From contig JAJRXK010000020.1 in assembly GCA_024276305.1 (NCBI GenBank), positions 1-64,000 on the forward strand: a DNA stretch of 64,000 nt, written 5' to 3'. The stretch's first letter is position 1; each line of letters begins with the position of its first letter. The DNA is from Candidatus Krumholzibacteriota bacterium (GTDB lineage: Bacteria; Krumholzibacteriota; Krumholzibacteriia; JAJRXK01). Positions 60,562 to 64,000 of this stretch are shown here, piece by piece. The position numbers were made by a program, and so were the translations under genes. Below the pieces are notes generated by a model. It was not told the origin of the DNA. It saw only the letters and a list, made by a program, of their open reading frames with translations, and made no database searches.

Positions 60562-61368
60562 GTGCGAGTTGCCCTCTACCAGTACGCCCCACGATTCGGA
60601 GAGGTGGCCAGGAACCTGGACCAGGTCGAAGCGGCCCTCCTCGGAGCCGGCGCCGATGCGGATCTGTGGATTCTTCCCGAACTCTTCTCCACCGGATACA
60701 ACTTCGCCGACCGCGACGAGGCCCGATCCCTGGCCGAAGAAGTAGAAGGAGAAACCTGGGACCGAGTCCGGAAGTGGGCCCAGCGCCTCGATTGCGCCAT
60801 TGCCTACGGATTCGCCGAGCGTGACCGGGATGTCCTGTACAATTCCGGGGCCATCGTCGACCGAAGCGGTACCCGACTCCACTATCGCAAGCTGCATCTC
60901 TTCGACCGAGAACGGCTCTTCTTCGAAGCCGGCAACCGAAAGCTGGAGGTCATCGAGATCGCCGGTGCACGGTGCGGAATGATGATCTGCTTCGATTGGC
61001 GTTTCCCCGAGACGGCCCGCAGCCTGGGCTTCCTAGGCGCCGACCTGATCGTGCATCCGAGCAACTTGGTCCTTCCCTGGTGCCCCGATGCCATGATCAC
61101 CCGGGCTCTCGAGAACAATGTCTACGTGGCGACCGTTGATCGGTGGGGAATCGAAGACCGGGCGGGGCAGAAGCTGCGCTTCATCGGTCGCAGCCAAGTG
61201 ATCAGCCCGGCCGGAGCACGGCTGGCCGCCCTGGGAGAGGCCGAAGACGGCTGGATTGTCGTCGACATCGATCCCGCCGTGGCGAGGCAGAAACAGGTGA
61301 ACTCGAACAATCACCTCTACCGCGACCGGCGTCCGGATTTCTATGTCGATGGACCCGTCGATGGTTGA
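60562..61368 (+). CDS. nitrilase-superfamily carbon-nitrogen hydrolase
   Basis: A protein of 268 residues with the full catalytic triad: E40 (ILPELFS), K110 (HYRKLHLF) and C143 (MMICFDWRFPE). The overall pattern, with NSGAIVDRSG and the C-terminal DIDPAVARQKQVN, is close to the omega-amidase/NIT2 and N-carbamoyl-hydrolase branches. It hydrolyses a C-N bond in a small amide. GTG at 60562 with AGGAG 8 bp upstream is the start. The substrate is not fixed by context. Confidence 0.92.
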   Translation: MRVALYQYAPRFGEVARNLDQVEAALLGAGADADLWILPELFSTGYNFADRDEARSLAEEVEGETWDRVRKWAQRLDCAIAYGFAERDRDVLYNSGAIVDRSGTRLHYRKLHLFDRERLFFEAGNRKLEVIEIAGARCGMMICFDWRFPETARSLGFLGADLIVHPSNLVLPWCPDAMITRALENNVYVATVDRWGIEDRAGQKLRFIGRSQVISPAGARLAALGEAEDGWIVVDIDPAVARQKQVNSNNHLYRDRRPDFYVDGPVDG

Positions 61369-61380
61369 GGCGATCTCGAC

Positions 61381-62268
61381 TCAGCTCGGAATGTCCTCGA
61401 TGGACTTCACCACGGGGGCCTCGGCGCGGACTCGCTGCGCCCACTCGCCGATGGTCTGCGAGTGCTGACCCCGAAGCGCTCGACGCAGCTTCTCGTAGAG
61501 ATCCCGCTTGCCTCCCTGGCTGCGTAGATTCTGCCACCTCCCGAGGTCCACCTCGGGGCGGAAGGAATCGAGTTCCCAGGGATGGAAGTAGTAGACCACC
61601 GGATCGTGCTGCACGTCCTGCACCCACCTCGCCGCGGCCCGGATCACCGGCAGCGGCAACAGACGGAAGTAGGCACCTCCGGCAAAGGGCCAGTTCTTCC
61701 CGAAGGCGCGCAGAGTGGGCATGGGGAGGACCAGGAGGTCGTCTTCCTCGCCCCAGCCCAGGCGGAAAGGATGTCTCGGGCCCCGAGGATTCCCGTAGCG
61801 GGAGTGCGACACCGGAAAGAGGCTGCTGTCGATTCGAAAACCCTCTTCCCTCAGGATCTCGAGGGCCCAATAGCTGCGGGCGACGATGGTGAAGCTGGCC
61901 GCGCGATAACTCTGGGGCGGTCGGCCCACAGCCGCCGCCACCGCCTCCCGACCCCGTCGCAGGTCGTCCCGGAACTCGGCCGGGCTGAGATCGTAGGTCA
62001 CCGGATGAGCGTAGGTGTGGCATCCGATCTCGTGGCCGGCCGACGCGATCTCCCGAACCAGCCCCGGGTCCCTCTCGGCGGTCCAGCCCAGCACGAACCA
62101 GGTGGCCCGAATCCCCTCTGCTTCACAGAGACGCAGAAGACGTTCCACTCCCTGATCCGCCCGCCGGGGCCGGGAATCCCAGCTCGCGGGGGAGACCTGG
62201 GAGAGGTAGTTGTGGGCGTGGAACCACTCCTCCACATCGAGAGTGAGGACTGCCCGGCGCTGCTTCAT
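61381..62268 (-). CDS. polysaccharide deacetylase, PEP-CTERM/exosortase-associated type
   Basis: A protein of 295 residues. The NodB-type domain opens LTLDVEEWFHAHNYLSQVS, the form seen in the XrtA/PEP-CTERM-associated deacetylases (TIGR03006-like). ATWFVLGWTAERDPGLVREI and HEIGCHTYAHPVTYDLSPAE carry the metal His pair. VVYYFHPWELDSFRPEVD is the DUF3473-like end. It de-N-acetylates a surface polysaccharide. The ATG overlaps the stop of the upstream glycosyltransferase (ATGA). No exosortase gene is in the window. Confidence 0.88.
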   Translation of the reverse strand: MKQRRAVLTLDVEEWFHAHNYLSQVSPASWDSRPRRADQGVERLLRLCEAEGIRATWFVLGWTAERDPGLVREIASAGHEIGCHTYAHPVTYDLSPAEFRDDLRRGREAVAAAVGRPPQSYRAASFTIVARSYWALEILREEGFRIDSSLFPVSHSRYGNPRGPRHPFRLGWGEEDDLLVLPMPTLRAFGKNWPFAGGAYFRLLPLPVIRAAARWVQDVQHDPVVYYFHPWELDSFRPEVDLGRWQNLRSQGGKRDLYEKLRRALRGQHSQTIGEWAQRVRAEAPVVKSIEDIPS

Positions 62269-63470
62269 CTCCTCGAGCCCTCCACTGCCGCCAACAACCG
62301 CTCTTCGAGCTTGGCGGCCGCCCGATCCCAGCTGTGGCACTCCCGCACGTATTCGAGGGCGGCCTCGCACTGGGCTTGGGCCCGGAAAGGATTCTCCAGA
62401 AGATCGCAGATCTGTTCGGCCAGCTCGGCGGGAGTTTCGGCCACCGTGATGTGATCACCACTCGGCCGGATGAGTCCCCGAGCGGCAGCCGGCGTGGCCA
62501 CCACCGGGACCGACGCGGCCATCGCTTCGAGGACTCCATTGGTGGTGCCGGTGGGAATCCGCAGGGGAGCGACCGCCACCGAGGCATTCCACAGGTAGGG
62601 CCGCACGTCCTCGACCCAGCCGGTGACTCGAATGTCGGGGCGCGCCCGCAGGGCCTTGAGATCGCGGACCGGATGGGCCCCCACCGCATCGAAGAAGGAA
62701 TCCACGCGATAGGCCCGGATGCGAGGATGCACATGATTCACATACCAGCGCACGGCATCGACATTGGCCTCCACATCGAGCCGGCCCACGAAGACCACCC
62801 GATGCTCCCGTGGACGACCGCCGAGCTGGGGACGGGCGAAGGATCCCCCATCGACTCCATTCTCGATGACATGGACCTTGCCCGCGAGACGCGGGCGGAG
62901 CAATTCGGCTTCGGCTTCGCTCACCACCAGAACATCCTTCGCGAGTCGGGCGATGCGCTCTTCATAGGCCCGCAGCAACCATTCCTCGCGGCGGTAGATC
63001 CAACGACGCGGAACGGAGGCATAGGCCGCCCGCTCCCGGTAGTCCTCGCTGGAAACATCGACGAAGTCCAGCACTGCTGGCAACCCGCTGCGAAGGTGCT
63101 CACGCACCCAGTAGGGAGCCATCTTGGCGTGGGACACCAAGGCGACATCGTAGTGTTCCTCGGAGACCCACTCGCGGAGCGTGGCCTCGACCTGCTTCTC
63201 GTGGAACCATCCCAAGGAGAGGGGCTGATGCCCCAACAAGGACCGCAGGGCATGGATCGATCGACGGGCGGGAGACATTCGGCGCACGAAGGAGCGCCGG
63301 GTGAAGCTCTCGATGCCCTCGCGACGGTCCACTCCGTAAGCCCCGGCGTCGGTGCAGATCAGATCCACTTCGTGCTTCTCGGCCAAGCGACGCAGCAATT
63401 GATAGCAGCGGATCCGGTCTCCGCGATCGGGAGGAAAGGGGGCACGGGGACAGAGAGCCAGAATCCTCAC
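62265..63470 (-). CDS. GT4 glycosyltransferase, PEP-CTERM/exosortase-associated type
   Basis: A protein of 401 residues. The start MRILALCPRAPFPPDRGDRI and the middle LDFVDVSSEDYRERAAYASV with WIYRREEWLLRAYEERIA and VSEAEAELLR match the TIGR03087-like sugar transferases found in PEP-CTERM/EpsH exopolysaccharide loci. The C-terminal half has VVFVGRLDVEANVDAVRWYV and the donor-site TGTTNGVLEAMAASVPVVAT. It is coupled to the deacetylase gene, which supports a shared exopolysaccharide pathway. Confidence 0.88.
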   Translation of the reverse strand: MRILALCPRAPFPPDRGDRIRCYQLLRRLAEKHEVDLICTDAGAYGVDRREGIESFTRRSFVRRMSPARRSIHALRSLLGHQPLSLGWFHEKQVEATLREWVSEEHYDVALVSHAKMAPYWVREHLRSGLPAVLDFVDVSSEDYRERAAYASVPRRWIYRREEWLLRAYEERIARLAKDVLVVSEAEAELLRPRLAGKVHVIENGVDGGSFARPQLGGRPREHRVVFVGRLDVEANVDAVRWYVNHVHPRIRAYRVDSFFDAVGAHPVRDLKALRARPDIRVTGWVEDVRPYLWNASVAVAPLRIPTGTTNGVLEAMAASVPVVATPAAARGLIRPSGDHITVAETPAELAEQICDLLENPFRAQAQCEAALEYVRECHSWDRAAAKLEERLLAAVEGSRR

Positions 63471-63618
63471 GGTGACCTCGGATCCCGAAGGCCGGGATCG
63501 TGATGGAGAATACAGAGGCGGGCGGTGCAGTCTCTCATTATCTCAGATTCTGACCGCGGTGGAAGCTCACATTTTTCCCGAATCGCGGGGGTCTCGGCCC
63601 CCCAGCCCGCCTCAGGGC

Positions 63619-63647
63619 TTGGCAGTCCTTCGGGCTGGTTCTACACT
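63619..63647 (+). promoter_or_regulatory. candidate promoter for SDR gene
   Basis: TTGGCA (63619-63624) and TACACT (63642-63647) are 17 bp apart, about 109 bp before the GTG of the SDR gene. The remaining part of 63471-63755 has a small open frame that lacks coding character; nothing else was recognised. Confidence 0.5.
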
Positions 63648-63755
63648 ACGGTTTCTTGCGAGGAGTTCCGACGGTCGAATCATGGTCGAGATTCCCTCCT
63701 CTTCTCCCGCTCTTCTCCTGCCCTCTCCCGCCCGAAACGATCCGAGGAGTTATTC

Positions 63756-64000
63756 GTGAGTGATGCCTCTCCGCCCCCCCGCGTTCCCGCCTTCGATGGA
63801 AAGTGGGCCCTGATCCTCGGAGCGAGTAGCGGCTTCGGGGGTGCTACCGCGCGTCACCTGGCCGCATTGGGACTCAACATCTTCGGAGTTCACCTCGACC
63901 GTCGGGCCACGATGGCCAATGTCGAAGCGGTGCGTTCCGACATCGAGTCCACGGGACAACAGGCGTGGTTCGTGAACATCAACGCCGCCGATGACAGTCT
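63756..64000 (+). CDS. short-chain dehydrogenase/reductase, 5' part
   Basis: The first 81 residues of a gene that leaves the window. GTG at 63756 follows GAGGAG by 6 bp. The Rossmann motif is WALILGASSGFGGATARHLA (about 23-42), the TGxxxGxG region of classical SDRs, followed by LNIFGVHLDRR. The form of the loop and the HLDRR after the second strand resemble enoyl-ACP/3-oxoacyl-ACP reductase-like SDRs, but the catalytic part is outside the window, so the substrate is open. Confidence 0.85.
   Translation, partial: MSDASPPPRVPAFDGKWALILGASSGFGGATARHLAALGLNIFGVHLDRRATMANVEAVRSDIESTGQQAWFVNINAADDS

Noticed and set aside
63472-63759. Plus-strand 95-residue frame before the SDR gene
   Set aside because: No ribosome site, no family resemblance, and it overlaps a better promoter candidate and the SDR start.

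Overview
The window is GC-rich (roughly two thirds GC by eye) and almost fully coding. Gene order and content point to a free-living diderm bacterium. Lipoproteins with lipoboxes, an alginate-export-type beta-barrel, a BamD-like TPR lipoprotein and Wzx/WecA-type surface-glycan genes indicate an outer membrane. ETF-ubiquinone oxidoreductase, glycolate oxidase GlcDEF and a lipoylated 2-oxoacid dehydrogenase E2 indicate respiratory metabolism. An FlgD/Por-secretion-like C-terminal domain and tandem DUF507 genes recall uncultivated FCB-related or deltaproteobacterium-like lineages (Eisenbacteria/Krumholzibacteriota/Myxococcota type); this placement is a guess. No rRNA, tRNA, CRISPR array, insertion sequence or phage gene was recognised.

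Layout. 1-5532 (minus): a MoxR / DUF58 / DUF4381-like / BatA / BatB / BatC 'aerotolerance' operon, mostly with ATGA stop-start overlaps. 5750-9028 (plus): two DUF507 proteins, a GT4 glycosyltransferase and an alginate-export-like porin, closed by a strong terminator. 9124-12370 (minus): class II aldolase, TolB-like lipoprotein, TPR protein. 12476-23416: mixed short units (secreted glycosidase-like protein, HNH nuclease, HAD 5'-nucleotidase, WecB, GT2-TPR, TusA with a PP-loop thiolase, SpoU methyltransferase, adenosine deaminase, K+ channel). 23395-29681 (minus): DUF72 - CstA - GlcD - GlcE - GlcF, tightly coupled. 29863-31783 (plus): POT peptide transporter and a GroES-like protein. 31802-35178 (minus): fructose-bisphosphate aldolase coupled to a SpoIIE-type phosphatase. 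35263-39606 (minus): lipoamide dehydrogenase (interrupted by one in-frame TAG) - E2 - LipB - LipA, a complete lipoate assembly module plus two complex subunits. 39896-40470 (plus): a PqqD-fold protein followed by a 59-residue peptide resembling a RiPP precursor.

41567-47338 (plus) is a surface-polysaccharide operon: GDP-mannose dehydratase and reductase (GDP-rhamnose branch), UDP-glucose dehydrogenase, Wzx-like flippase, WecA-like initiating transferase. A divergent HemC paralogue lacking the dipyrromethane-cofactor cysteine follows. 48437-54817 (minus) is a pyrimidine operon pyrR-pyrB-pyrC-[TPR lipoprotein]-pyrK-pyrD with a recognisable PyrR-binding loop and attenuator; its dihydroorotase has Arg in place of the first metal histidine. 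54913-61368 holds a GNAT enzyme, a LysM-TPR lipoprotein, Dus, a DsrE-like protein, ETF-QO, a GT4 enzyme and a nitrilase-superfamily amidase. 61381-63470 (minus) is a deacetylase/glycosyltransferase pair of the PEP-CTERM/exosortase-associated type, and an SDR gene runs off the right edge.

The most interesting signals are the PqqD/peptide pair with its palindromic promoter, the cofactor-less HemC paralogue, the TAG-interrupted lipoamide dehydrogenase, the altered dihydroorotase and the PyrR attenuator. Translational coupling through ATGA overlaps is pervasive, and many genes start with GTG or TTG.
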